64,000 bases of DNA from SIRX01 sp965214475 (GCA_965214475.1 OZ243953.1:2666001-2730000); one strand, 5' to 3'; numbered from the stretch's first letter, positions 1-9,587 are shown. Notes: generated by a model from the sequence alone, not told the origin. Translations and numbers: made by a program.

Positions 1-479
1 TCCTCTTGCCGGCCTTCGCTGTTGATGCGCTGGCGGAAATATCCCTGGGCGTAAAGAATGCCGATGCCGACGAGCGGGAGACCGAGGTCTGAAGCGCTTT
101 TCACGTGGTCACCGGCCAGTACGCCCAGGCCGCCGGAGTAGATCGGGAGCGATTCGTGTAGACCGAACTCCGCCGAGAAATACGCGACCGGCCTCTCCAT
201 CTTCGGGTAGACGTGCTCCATCCAGGTGTGCCGCTGATCCAGGTAAAAGTCGAGCTCCCGAAGAACCTCATCGTACAAGTCGAGGAACTCCTCGTTCTCG
301 GCGGCGGCGGCCAGGTTGTCCGTGTTCTCCAAGAGTCGTACCGGGTTGTGTTCCGAGGCTTCCCATAACTCCGGGTCCAGCCGGGAAAACAGTTGTTGGG
401 CTTTCGGGCTCCAGGTCCAGAAAAGGTTGTATGCCAGGTCTTCGAGTCTCGCTAAACTGCCGGGAATGTCTGCGCGCAT
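1..479 (-). CDS. Alpha-glucan (glycogen/maltodextrin) phosphorylase, N-terminal part, truncated by window edge
   Basis: The first 159 residues are visible; the rest lies left of base 1. Residues 1-95 match the helical N-terminal domain I know as DUF3417, including an NLFWTWSP stretch at 18-25. Residues 99-125 (YFSAEFGLHES, then IYSGGLGVLAGDH) are the start of the GT35 phosphorylase fold. Family members use phosphate to release glucose-1-phosphate from the non-reducing ends of alpha-1,4-glucans in the cytoplasm. The ATG at 479 follows a weak AGGAAA-like ribosome site. The gene is divergent from the kinase at 800. Which glucan is used cannot be told from this fragment, and the catalytic PLP lysine lies outside the window. 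Confidence 0.9.
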   Translation of the reverse strand, partial: MRADIPGSLARLEDLAYNLFWTWSPKAQQLFSRLDPELWEASEHNPVRLLENTDNLAAAAENEEFLDLYDEVLRELDFYLDQRHTWMEHVYPKMERPVAYFSAEFGLHESLPIYSGGLGVLAGDHVKSASDLGLPLVGIGILYAQGYFRQRINSEGRQE

Positions 480-799
480 ATATTCAGTGTTTCCTGTCTT
501 TGTAGTGTGCGTTGTGGAGAAGCAAAACCTCTCGCGGTGGATGATCCTACCAAAGTTTCGTCTTGGTCGGTGTGGTTCCGGCAGCCCTCGATGCGTTTCT
601 TGCAGGGCCCCGCGGCTACGGGTAACATATTATCTGGGTGGCTTGTCGTACGGGAGACCCGCGTACTGCTGACGAGGTGGAGCAGTGAAAACTATACATA
701 TCGAGCTCTCACTGCCGTGGTAGTCCTTGATGGGGTAGGGAACAAGTTGGTAAGCGAAGCAAGACCGCTCCTTATAGCGATGGCTTTTGAAAGATGGGA
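480..799. other. Divergent intergenic region with a spaced inverted repeat
   Basis: No coding gene is supported here; short open frames lack ribosome sites and family resemblance. The one structure I see is an exact 7-bp inverted repeat, GCAGTGA at 682-688 and TCACTGC at 709-715. The 20-base spacer contains TATACATA. A dyad around a -10-like sequence about 85-115 bases before the kinase start could be an operator. This is inference from symmetry only. Confidence 0.35.
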
Positions 800-2644
800 A
801 TGAAACCTACCGGGCGGGGAATTATTCTTCACTTGAGACGCTCTTGGATAGCGTATCTGGTACTCCTGATCTCCCTGGTTCTAACGTTACTGGCCTGGCG
901 TTACGTAAGCATCAACGTAGAAGAGCAGAACTAGGTTCGGTTCCAGGAGACGGTAAATGCTACCCAGGATTCCGTGGATCAGATCACGACTTCTTACATA
1001 GACGCAATGTTCGGTGTCCGGGCACTCTTCCGTTCTAGCCGGTCGGTCGAACGGGACGAGTGGTCCGAGTACGTCGAGGAGATAGACCCCGGGGGCCGAC
1101 TAGAAGGCTTCCAGGCCCTGGGATATGCCGAGTACGTCACACCCCAGGAGAGAGAACAGTTTGCACGGAGGACCCAACGGGAGAAGTCACCGGACCTTTC
1201 GCCCGATGTCGAGCCCGGGCAGGAGAGACCCGCTTACTTCCCCGTGGTCTACGTCGGGCCGCCCAACGGGGCCAATACCAGCATGCTCAATAATGACCTT
1301 TACGCGTACTCCGCGCATCGCAGCGCCATGGACCAGGCTCGCGATACGGGTTCGCCGCGAGCCACGAGGATGATCTACGTGCTAACCGAGTCTGCCGATA
1401 GCACGGCCGCGGATCTTGCACTCAACCCGGGCTTCGCCGTATACTTGCCGGTTTACAAAGAGGGTGAAGACACGGGCACTACTGCACAACGCCAGAGTGC
1501 CCTCGACGGCTTTGTAGTCGGTACTTTCAGAATGGGTGGCCTCCTGGAAGGGGTCTTTGGGGAATCCTTCGACCCGGGAATAGGCCTTGAGGTTTACGAT
1601 GGGAAAAACGTCGAGGAGAGCCGGCTACTCTACAACGAAGACGGGATCAAAAATGCTACGGACCCGCAGCAAAACTCCCTCTTTACTGAACAGTCCAGGA
1701 TCGAGATAGCCGGACGCGAATGGACTCTGTACTTCTCCAGCCTCGAAGATTTCGAGGAGAATACACGGAACAATCTTCCGATCTTTGTTCTGATGAGTGG
1801 AATACTCGCAAGCTTTCTGCTCTTTGGGATCACCTGGCTACTGATCCGGAGCCGCACCCGCGCCGAGCGCGTGGGCGAACGTCTGGAATACGCAAATCAG
1901 AGGCTGGAAGGCGCCAACAAAGAACTGGAAGCTTTCAGTTATTCGGTCTCGCACGACCTGCGCGCCCCCTTACGGACTATAGACGGCTTTTCTAGAATAC
2001 TGCTCGAAGACTACGAGCGTTTCCTGGATGAAGAAGGGCGTGATTACCTGGGTCGCGTAAGAAATGCCAGCCAACATATGGGCCATCTCATAGACGACCT
2101 CCTGAACCTTTCCCGGGTTACCCGGAGCCCTCTGCGCCGGGCGAGAGTAGACTTGAGTTCCTTGGCAGCCGGCGCCGCCCAGGAACTGCGTGAGACAGAC
2201 CCCGACAGAGAAGCAGAATTCATAATAGAAGAAGGCGCCACGGATTGGGGTGATAATGGCCTGCTTCTAGTAGTCCTAAAAAACCTCCTCGGCAACGCCT
2301 GGAAATTTACCCGTAAAGAGCACATGGCCCGCATAGAGTTTGGTGTCAAGAAGGGCGATTCGGAACCCGACGGGCACCCAGTCTACTACGTCAAGGATAA
2401 TGGGGCGGGTTTCGACATGACATACGCCGGCAAGCTCTTCGGGGCGTTTCAAAGGTTGCACGGGGTGCAAGAATTCGAGGGCACCGGGATAGGCCTGGCT
2501 ACGGTGCAGCGTATAGTGCACCGCCACGGTGGCCGCGTGTGGGCTGAAGACGAGGCAGGAAAAGGCGCCACCTTCTACTTTACTCTCGGCGGGCGCGCCA
2601 CGAAACCCGAGAAACTAGAGCAAGAAAAGATGGAACTGGCATGA
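800..2644 (+). pseudogene. CHASE-domain sensor histidine kinase interrupted by an in-frame TAG
   Basis: From the ATG at 800 the frame encodes a first membrane helix (about residues 16-35), then meets TAG at 932-934 (codon 45). It continues open to 2644. Downstream follow a CHASE-type extracytoplasmic sensor (about 50-300), a second helix (about 329-350), HisKA with SVSHDLRAP (phospho-accepting His at codon 385), and an HATPase with N box near 495, DNGAGFD near 533 and GTGIGLA near 561. All kinase motifs are intact. An internal GTG start at 974 would make a protein without the first helix, so its sensor could not be exported properly. The gene overlaps the next by ATGA at 2641-2644. Probably a recent pseudogene; a sequencing error is the alternative. 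Confidence 0.85.
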
Positions 2645-4416
2645 AAGAGACGCTGGGTAGCGGAACACGAAACAGCGAAACTCACAAACCACTCCGTCTG
2701 CTCCTGGTAGAAGACTCCGAGAACGACGCCATGCTACTCCTGAAGGAGTTGCGTCGCGGAGGCTACGATCCGGTTCACGAGCGCGTGGACACACCAGAAG
2801 ATATGAAGGCGGCGCTCACAGAAGCTGACGGTCGGGGAGAGCCTTACGAGATCGTGATCTCCGACTACTACATGCCGCGCTTCAAAGCGCCCGAAGCGCT
2901 AGCTTTGCTCAATGAGCTAGGCTACGACCTGCCATTTGTAGTTGTCTCCGGGAAGGTCGGGGAAGAGTTGGCGGTCGAGATGATGCAAGCGGGCGCCCAA
3001 GACTACATCACCAAAGAAAGTCTGGTCCGTCTCAACCCGGCTGTGGAAAGAGAGCTGCGGGAAGCGGAGGTGTGACGGGAACGCGAACGGGCCAAGGAGG
3101 CGTTTCGGCGGAGTGAGAACCGGTTCCGTAGCCTAGTGGAGCAAGCTACAGACGCGATCTTTGTCCACGATCTCGAAGGCCGCTTCGTGGACGTAAACCA
3201 GCAGGCTTGTGAGTCTCTAGGCTACATCCGCGAAGAGTTACTCGAAATGTATGTACCGGAAGTCGAGGCAGATTACGACTCTGAGTCCGTGGCAAAGTTG
3301 TGGGGGGAGATCTCCCGCGGCTCTTCGCGGACAGTAGACGGGTCCCATCGCAGGAAGGACGGAACCACCTTTCTCGTAGAGGTTCGCCTCGGTCTTTTCG
3401 AGTCGGAGGGAGAATCGCTACTGGTCGCATCGGCCCGCGACATAACCGAACGCAAACGAAACGAAGAAGAACTCGTCCGGCTGGCCTCTTTTCCTCGGCT
3501 CAACCCGAACCCGGTCGTCGAGATGACTGTCTCCGGCAAAGTAACCTACCTCAACCCTGCCGCAGAAGCCTGGTTTCCGGACCTGGTCGACCGAAAACAC
3601 CATTCTCTCCTGGCGGATTTCGCTCCAGTCGCCGCTGAGATCGAACACTCCAAAGGGCGGCCCCTCAACCGCGAGATACAAGTTGGAGACAAGTCCTACT
3701 TGCAGACTTTCTCCCGGCTACCCGAGAGTGGGCGGCTTCGAACATAAATCACGGACATCACCGAGCGTAAGCGGGCCGAGGGGGCCTTAGAAGAGGTCAG
3801 GGAAGCCGAACGTAACCGCATGGCCCGCGACCTCCACGACGACATCCTGCAGAATATGGTTTACGCTTTGCAGGAAACCCAGATCCTTCAGGCCATCTCC
3901 GAGGATGGCGGAAACGACGAACTAGAGAACATCGCCGAGGCTCTCAGGCAATCCGTTGAAGGACTGCGGGGAGCCATCTTCGAGCTACGCTTGAATGAAA
4001 CCCTGGGTCAGTCTTTCATAGTGTCTTTGTATTCCCTGGCAAACTTGAACCGCAGAATGTCTCGTCACAGATACGAGTTGGAGATCTTCATCGAAGAAGA
4101 TTTCCCAAAGGAGATGTCGGAGACTGTTGGAGGTGAAATCATACGTATTATCCAAGAAGCTCTAAACAACGCCCGGCGGCATGCCGCCCCCAAACACGTC
4201 GACATTAAGCTGGGACGCGAAGCCGGGGTTTTGTGGGTGAAGGTCATGGACGATGGTCGGGGCTTTGACCTCGAGAAATCCATCGGGGGCGTAGGCCAAC
4301 ACTTGATGCGGCAGCGGGCAGAAGAGATTGGAGGTCAGCTTAGTGTCGAGAGCGCTCCGGGCGCTGGCTCCAAAGTGCGCCTCGAAATACCTCTTTCACG
4401 GCTGATCCAAGAGTAA
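2641..4416 (+). pseudogene. REC-PAS-PAS-HisKA_3 hybrid sensor kinase with two in-frame stops
   Basis: One reading frame encodes a receiver (1-140; LLLVEDSEND, acceptor Asp75 in ISDYYMP, ITKES), then TGA at 3073-3075 (codon 145). A PAS domain follows (SLVEQATDAIFVHDLEG to ITERKRNE), then a second PAS, then TAA at 3745-3747 (codon 369). Last comes a NarL-type kinase: RDLHDD with His399, then an HATPase (IQEALNNARRHA, DDGRGFD). Both stops fall in linkers that look native on each side: the second lies just before ITDITERKRAE, the usual PAS exit sequence. A family member would phosphorylate itself and a NarL-type partner. Here only fragments could be made: a lone receiver, a lone PAS pair, and a kinase core startable at ATG 3820. 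Confidence 0.85.
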
Positions 4417-4463
4417 GTCATCTTATATAGTTCCTGCTGAGAGAGCGGACCCGGGAGAAAGCA

Positions 4464-4928
4464 ATGGTGACCCAGGAGGAATTGGAACAGAAAACGGCCA
4501 ATATAATACTTGTCAAGGATCACACCTCGTTCCGCCAGGCTCTGGCGTTTATGTTCCATCGTGAGCCGGAGTTCGACGTGATTGTCCAGGCAAGCTCCAT
4601 AGAGGAAGCCAGGAAGCTTACAAACGGCGAGTATGAAATAGACGTAGCCGTTTTAGACCTGGGACTGCCCGATGGAGATGGCGTGTCTCTGGTGAAAGAG
4701 TTCTCCGCTTCCAAGCTGGGAATATCTACGCTCGTGTTGAGCGCCAGCATAGAGCCATCCCGGTTCGCCAGCGCGGTAGAGGCCGGGGCGTCGAACATGC
4801 TGCACAAGAGCGCTTCTATGAGCGAGATCGTAGACTCGGCGCGGCGGCTGATGGCCGGGGAGGTCTTGATCTCACCCAGCTAAATCATCGAGATGCTGAG
4901 GATGGTGAGCCGCAAGCGGCAAGAATAG
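4464..4928 (+). pseudogene. Response regulator, receiver domain with eroded C-terminal half
   Basis: An ATG with GGGAGAAAG upstream opens a receiver of about 125 residues (VLDLGLPDGDG carries the acceptor Asp). The frame hits TAA at 4881-4883, reads on as IIEMLRMVSRKRQE, and hits TAG at 4926-4928. Related regulators continue from this helix into a LuxR-type helix-turn-helix. Here the following 150 bases retain only faint resemblance (CETRQAVDKL) and no recognisable HTH. The usual acidic pair is ILVKDH rather than VDDH, so Mg2+ binding may also be damaged. Position right after two kinase genes says it was their partner. As it stands it could make at most a receiver-only protein of 139 residues. 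Confidence 0.7.
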
Positions 4929-5080
4929 TGTGAAACTCGCCAGGCTGTAGATAAACTTCGGCATCGTTTCGGTCATAGATCAGTCTGGGCATTTAGCTCG
5001 TTCAGGCTAGCGGAAGATTTTCCGCCCGAGCAGCGTAATCTCGCACTCACGATACTGTCTTTGTCTGAGCGCAGCTTATA

Positions 5081-5770
5081 TTAACTAGGATTATCCTCTG
5101 CACGCAGTTCCCTGAGTAAGGTCTTCAGGCGGGGAGAAAGGTCTTCTATCTGGTCCAGGGTGCATTGGATGTGGAGATGGATGCTTAACGGTGGGCTGCC
5201 GTCCGCGTTTGTCGAGACGGTGATCTCTGATGGGTCCGGCATCCCTGGGCTGGTGCTAGAGGTTTTTTCTTCGAACTCTTCGTCCACGGTGGCGACTATC
5301 TCGTCGTCCTGCTCTCTTAGCAGGTCAGCCACCTTGAGTATCTCGATGATGGCTCCGGCTCCCGTCATTACCGGCTTGTTGCGCGGCTGTCCCGCAGCGT
5401 GGGCTATGTACGCCAAAATTGTAGAGTGAGGCATTCCTTCCCGAAGCTTTACGGCTGCGACGACGTTCTGGAGGAACTCGTTGGTGGAGATGATCTCTCG
5501 CCAGTTACGCTTTATGCTGGCTTGGTCCCGGTGCTCCAGGGCAAGGGCGAGCGACCGACCCTGCTGGGTAACGATCTTCTCTCTCTCGCCCCGCAGAATT
5601 CCGATGGCCGCGAGAAACGCGTTGGTCCGACTGACGCTCGACTGGTGTACGGCGTCGAGCTTGCTGACGTCTCCCGGCCCGGCCGCCTCATCGCGCGTTC
5701 CGTAAGCCACGATGATGCTGACGAGTCCCTCGTAGGGAGAACCCGGCAACCGAAACTCGTTCTCCGCCAT
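5081..5770 (-). CDS. Hypothetical protein, 229 aa
   Basis: Good gene signals: ATG preceded by GGAGAGGAGG at ideal spacing, and an intact frame. I do not recognise the family. The N-terminal two thirds look alpha-helical (EKIVTQQGRSLALALEHRD, NEFLQNVVAAVKLREG) with no membrane segment or signal peptide. Around residues 165-190 there is a low-complexity acidic/Ser-Pro stretch. The C-terminus (SIHLHIQCTLDQIEDLSPRL) could form a strand-helix unit. It is convergent with the decayed regulator and divergent from the epimerase at 5996. A cytoplasmic protein is likely; no function is proposed. Confidence 0.75.
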   Translation of the reverse strand: MAENEFRLPGSPYEGLVSIIVAYGTRDEAAGPGDVSKLDAVHQSSVSRTNAFLAAIGILRGEREKIVTQQGRSLALALEHRDQASIKRNWREIISTNEFLQNVVAAVKLREGMPHSTILAYIAHAAGQPRNKPVMTGAGAIIEILKVADLLREQDDEIVATVDEEFEEKTSSTSPGMPDPSEITVSTNADGSPPLSIHLHIQCTLDQIEDLSPRLKTLLRELRAEDNPS

Positions 5771-5995
5771 CCAACGCCTCCTCTCCGCGACAGTAATTTT
5801 CTACAAACTGAAAAACATTATACCGGGGAGCGGCAGATCCTTCTTGAACGAGTTTTGGATCCAGAGGTTCTTGTTGTTTTAGGAGGCCAGGTTGCAGGCT
5901 GGCGAAGCCGGTCTGGGTATCGCCGGTGGCGAATACCTCGAATGCAAACTCCTCGGCGGTGGGATCTTCGCCCTTTTTGCTTATAGAATCTTACA

Positions 5996-6832
5996 ATGCG
6001 GGTGTTGATAGCAGGATGTGGATATGTGGGTGGTGCTCTCGGGGCGCTCCTTGCCTCTGAAGGGCACCAGATATTCGGCCTACGCCGCAACCCCGTCTCC
6101 CTACAATCCGGCATAAAACCCGTCGTTGCGGACCTGACACAAAAGATTTCGCCGGAAGATCTACCACCGGACCTCGACTTTGTCTTCTACACAGCCTCCG
6201 CTGATGGCTCGGACGACGCTGCCTACAAGTCCGCTTACGTGGATGGTCCGAGCAATCTTCTCGGGGCGTTGTCTTACCGCGGGGAGGCTGTTCGTAGGGT
6301 CTTCTTTACTTCCAGCACCGGCGTATATGCCCAGCCGAACGGGGAATGGGTGGACGAGGATTCCCCGGCGGAGCCCCAGACTTTCTCCGGCCGCCGGTTG
6401 TTGGAGGGTGAACGGATTTTGCTCGATGCTCCTCTTCCGGCGACCGTGTTGCGGCTGGCCGGGATCTACGGTCCCGGACGTCCCCGCTCCATAGAGCGCG
6501 CCACTGAGACTCCTGAGGAAGATGGTTCGCCAGTCTACGCAAACCGCATCCACCGCGACGATTGTGCTGGAGCCCTGCGGCACCTGATGTTACTGCCGGA
6601 ACCCGAGCAGATCTATATCGGTGTAGACCATGAACCCGCCGACCGGCGGATTGTCGCAGAGTGGCTGGCCAAAAGGATCGGTGCGACGCCAAAAAGCAAG
6701 CCACCCAATACGAACCGTCGTCGCACCAACAAACGGTGCAGCAACGCCCGGCTGGTCGCCTCCGGCTACGAGTTTCGCTATCCGACGTTCCGGGAGGGGT
6801 TCTTCGTGTTGCTCGAAGGCACCGGTGGGTAA
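5996..6832 (+). CDS. NAD(P)-dependent epimerase/dehydratase, YeeZ-like extended SDR
   Basis: The N-terminus carries the Rossmann signature GCGYVGGALGALLASEG (residues 7-23). The substrate-side segment FTSSTGVYAQPNGEWVDE resembles atypical extended SDRs. The classical YxxxK pair is absent and replaced by an SGRRLLEGE-type motif, which is normal for the YeeZ-like branch. The length of 278 residues fits. The C-terminal third (PNTNRRRTNKRCSN) is rich in Arg/Asn and ends with YEFRYPTFREGF, typical of the family. Substrate unknown; a nucleotide sugar or related metabolite is likely. It is followed 59 bases later by the PHA synthase, but a separate promoter candidate lies between them. Confidence 0.85.
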   Translation: MRVLIAGCGYVGGALGALLASEGHQIFGLRRNPVSLQSGIKPVVADLTQKISPEDLPPDLDFVFYTASADGSDDAAYKSAYVDGPSNLLGALSYRGEAVRRVFFTSSTGVYAQPNGEWVDEDSPAEPQTFSGRRLLEGERILLDAPLPATVLRLAGIYGPGRPRSIERATETPEEDGSPVYANRIHRDDCAGALRHLMLLPEPEQIYIGVDHEPADRRIVAEWLAKRIGATPKSKPPNTNRRRTNKRCSNARLVASGYEFRYPTFREGFFVLLEGTGG

Positions 6833-6841
6833 GAACTCCCC

Positions 6842-6847
6842 TATAAT
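6842..6847 (+). promoter_or_regulatory. Candidate -10 box (TATAAT) for the PHA synthase
   Basis: A perfect TATAAT lies 50 bases before the synthase ATG. No good -35 match exists at 16-18 bases upstream (GCACCG), so the call rests on the -10 alone. Confidence 0.35.
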
Positions 6848-6891
6848 GTACGGGCGAACACAATTTACCTTTGGGTAAGGAGGAACGGACG

Positions 6892-8757
6892 ATGACTGAC
6901 GGCAGTTCAGGAAGTGTGGAGGGCGTTACGACGACACCAATGGACCTCTGGACGACCTGGTTCAAGAAGAGCCTGGAAGGCGTAAGAACTCCGGAGAATG
7001 CGGAGCCACCCTTCGAGGGCGACCCGATGCTGGCTGCGGTAGACCGGATGTGGAGGTCCAACCCGTTACAGGACGTGTTGCCGATAAACTGGGCCGAGAT
7101 CTCCCGCTCCCTCCAGACTCTTTGGATGCGTGAGATGTCCGACCCGCAACGCGCGATGCAGGCGGCGACCGAGTACAACACCCGCATGATGGCCGCGACG
7201 ATGGAAACCTGGAACACTGCCGTCGCCCGGATGTGGGGCCTACCCGTCCCTGAGCAGAAAAAGCAGGTAGAGCCCGCCAAAGGCGATAACCGCTTCAGCG
7301 CCCAAGAGTGGGACGAAAATCCCTACTACCGAACCTTAAAACAGATGTACCTGCTCGCCTCAGAATACCTGCTCCGCGAGGCGGAGGAGACAAACGGCCA
7401 CGACTCGGAGGAGGAGATGAAACTAAAGTTTCATCTCAAGCAGTTCGTGGGTGTGATGGCTCCGGTCAACTTTCTCCTGTCCAACCCCGAGGCCCTGCGC
7501 CGGGTGGTCGAGACCGGTGGCCAGAGCCTGGTCGAAGGCGCACGCAACCTGACCGAGGACCTGAAACAGGGCCAACTCAGCATGACCGACTACACGGCCT
7601 TCGAGCCCGGAGAGAACCTGGCGATAACACCCGGCAAAGTCGTCCATCGCAACGAGCTTATCGAGCTGATCCAGTACGAGCCCCAGACGGAGCAAGTCTA
7701 CGAAATACCAATGCTCATCGTCCCGCCCTGGATCAATAAGTACTACATCCTTGACATGCGGCCCGAAAACAGCATGGTCAACCATCTGGTCCAGCAAGGA
7801 TTTACCGTCTTTGTCGTGAGTTGGAAGAACCCCGACGCCTCGATGGAGGAAACGAAGTTCGAGGACTACATGGACCTGGGATTCCTCGAAGCCGCAGACG
7901 TGGTGCGGGAGATCACCGGCAGCGAGACGGTAAACCCGATGGGCTACTGCATTGGCGGTACGTTGCTCTCCATGACTCTCGCCTACCTCGCGGCCAAAGG
8001 CGAGGACAAAGTCTTTGGCCCTTCGACCTTCATGGTCGCCCTCCAGGACTTCGAGAAAGCCGGTGAGATGGGAGTGTTCATCGACGAGCCGCAGATGGAC
8101 TTCATGGAGCAGCAGATGCTAGAGCGAGGCTATTTGGACAAGAGCCAACTCTACAACATGTTCAACTTGCTCCGGCCGAACGAACTGATCTGGGCGAACG
8201 TCGTCAACAATTACTTGCTCGGCCAGAAACCACCCGCCTTCGACTTGCTCTACTGGAACGCCGACGGCACCCGCATGGCCCGCGATGCCCACACCTTCTA
8301 CCTTCGCAACACCTATCTGGAGAACAACCTCAAAGATCCCGGCAAAATCGTACTAAAAGACGTGCCGATAGACCTGGGTAAGATCGAGGGCGACCTCTAC
8401 GCCGTCGGGGCCGAGAAGGACCACATCGTCCCCTGGTACGGAGCCTGGCGCTTGGGCCAACTAGCCAGCGGCAAGGTACGCTTCGTGCTCGCCTCCAGCG
8501 GCCACATAGCCGGCATGATCAACCCGCCGTCCAAAGAGAAGGGCCGCCACTGGGTCAACGAAGAAGGCGACGCCGGAGACTACGCCTCAGCCGAAGAGTG
8601 GCACGAAAATGCCACCGAACGCGAAGGTAGCTGGTGGACCGACTGGGTAGCGTGGCTGAACAAGCGCTCCGGCAAAAAAGTAAAACCTCCAAAGATGGGC
8701 GGCGATGACTACCCGCCGATAGAAGACGCCCCCGGAACCTACGTACGGGAGAGGTAG
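6892..8757 (+). CDS. phaC: Poly(3-hydroxyalkanoate) synthase, class I-like
   Basis: The enzyme polymerises hydroxyacyl-CoA into intracellular polyester granules. The protein has 621 residues, the class I size. A PhaC_N-type region covers roughly 90-260, and the alpha/beta hydrolase core follows. The lipase-like box reads GYCIGG with catalytic Cys353. The other triad members fit Asp510 (EKDHIVPW) and His538 (SSGHIAGMINPP). I chose ATG 6892 because AAGGAGG precedes it at good spacing; a TTG at 6871 is in frame but less likely. No phaA, phaB, phaR or phasin gene is adjacent, so monomer supply must come from elsewhere. The gene is intact. Confidence 0.95.
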   Translation: MTDGSSGSVEGVTTTPMDLWTTWFKKSLEGVRTPENAEPPFEGDPMLAAVDRMWRSNPLQDVLPINWAEISRSLQTLWMREMSDPQRAMQAATEYNTRMMAATMETWNTAVARMWGLPVPEQKKQVEPAKGDNRFSAQEWDENPYYRTLKQMYLLASEYLLREAEETNGHDSEEEMKLKFHLKQFVGVMAPVNFLLSNPEALRRVVETGGQSLVEGARNLTEDLKQGQLSMTDYTAFEPGENLAITPGKVVHRNELIELIQYEPQTEQVYEIPMLIVPPWINKYYILDMRPENSMVNHLVQQGFTVFVVSWKNPDASMEETKFEDYMDLGFLEAADVVREITGSETVNPMGYCIGGTLLSMTLAYLAAKGEDKVFGPSTFMVALQDFEKAGEMGVFIDEPQMDFMEQQMLERGYLDKSQLYNMFNLLRPNELIWANVVNNYLLGQKPPAFDLLYWNADGTRMARDAHTFYLRNTYLENNLKDPGKIVLKDVPIDLGKIEGDLYAVGAEKDHIVPWYGAWRLGQLASGKVRFVLASSGHIAGMINPPSKEKGRHWVNEEGDAGDYASAEEWHENATEREGSWWTDWVAWLNKRSGKKVKPPKMGGDDYPPIEDAPGTYVRER

Positions 8758-8880
8758 TACGAAATATTGTTCATCCATACTGTACCCGCAACACTGAAGC
8801 GTTGGTTACGAAAATACTAGACTGAGGCGGTAAACCTCAAAACGCTCGCCATTTCTTCTGCAGGATCAGACGGGGAATCG

Positions 8881-9210
8881 TCACCCAGTCACCAGCGGCT
8901 TGACCTCGCGTTCTATACGCTCTCCCGCCTCTATTTTGGCGGTTTCGAGGTCGTAGCTTTCTTGCAATCCCGACCAGAAATGGGAACGCATGCCCGACCA
9001 GCGGGCGAGCCTCAAGGCCATTTCAGCAGATACTCCGCGCTTCTCATTCACGATCTCGTAGACTTTCTGACGGTCCACGCCTAGGGCGTTGGCGAGTTGG
9101 TTTGCATTCATGTCCAGTGGAGCAAGCCACTCTTCTCGTAGCATCTCGCCAGGATGTACGGGAGAAGAAACTCTCTCTTCGCACTCTATTTCGTTTGTCC
9201 AATCACCCAT
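8881..9210 (-). CDS. higA: HigA-type antitoxin, XRE-family HTH
   Basis: 109 residues starting MGDWTNEIE. The HigA signature HPGEMLREEWLAPLDM leads into an HTH (ANQLANALGVDRQKVYEIVNEKRGVSAEMALRLAR, here quoted in pieces: recognition helix near DRQKVYEIVN). The ATG at 9210 has AGGAG immediately upstream, overlapping the stop of the toxin gene, so toxin and antitoxin were one operon in the HigB-HigA order. In the family the antitoxin neutralises HigB and represses the operon through a palindrome; one sits upstream (9508-9532). An in-frame upstream ATG at 9294 lies inside the toxin and is unlikely. The gene is intact although its toxin is frameshifted. Confidence 0.85.
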   Translation of the reverse strand: MGDWTNEIECEERVSSPVHPGEMLREEWLAPLDMNANQLANALGVDRQKVYEIVNEKRGVSAEMALRLARWSGMRSHFWSGLQESYDLETAKIEAGERIEREVKPLVTG

Positions 9211-9220
9211 AGTTTCTCCT

Positions 9221-9500
9221 CTAGTGGTAGTCTGCTGCCTCCACGTCGTAGGCGTCTCCATCATCGAAGCGGAAGCAGATCCGGTACCGGTCATTGACGC
9301 TTATCGCCCACTGTCCTTCGCGGTTTCCGCTCAATTTGTGTAGCTTGTTTCCAGGCGGAGTTCTCAGCTCTTCTATGTCCTACTTGATCGAGCAGCGCCA
9401 GTTTGAGTTGCGCCCTACGCGCCACCTGTCCCGGAGCCGCTTTGGACCTACGTCCCATAAAGAGCTTTTGTGTTTCTTTATCCCTGAAGCTCTTTATCAC
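9221..9500 (-). pseudogene. higB: HigB-type RelE/ParE-fold toxin, frameshifted
   Basis: The ATG at 9500 (GGAG upstream) opens with IKSFRDKETQKLFMG, the classic HigB start, and runs to about LLDQV. The downstream HigB half is in another frame: IEELRTPPGNKLHKLSG, then QWAISVNDRYRICFRFDDG, ending DYH with TAG at 9221-9223. The frames meet around 9375-9385, so a one-base indel separates them. Read as one protein it would have about 92 residues, the normal length for an mRNA-cleaving HigB. As sequenced the frame ends in unrelated residues after codon 69 and lacks the active C-terminal half. Loss of the toxin with an intact antitoxin is a common decay state. Confidence 0.85.
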
Positions 9501-9507
9501 AACTCCA

Positions 9508-9532
9508 TTATGTCATGCTGCACATGACATAA
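9508..9532. promoter_or_regulatory. Perfect 10-bp palindrome upstream of higBA, likely autoregulatory operator
   Basis: TTATGTCATG at 9508-9517 and its exact reverse complement CATGACATAA at 9523-9532 flank CTGCA. The site lies 8 bases upstream of the higB ATG. HigA proteins repress their own operon by binding such dyads, so this is the expected operator; binding is inferred from position and symmetry. Confidence 0.6.
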
Positions 9533-9587
9533 CAAGAGAAACAGCCGATCTAGGTACTCTGCTATGGCTACGGTGGGTTGCTTAGAG

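Noticed and set aside
316..1038. Three overlapping plus-strand frames upstream of the first kinase
   Set aside because: No ribosome sites or family resemblance; one overlaps the divergent phosphorylase start, another overlaps the true kinase frame.
6306..7280. Long minus-strand frame of 324 codons
   Set aside because: Opposite-strand shadow of the epimerase and PHA synthase; composition is Arg/Ser-rich noise.
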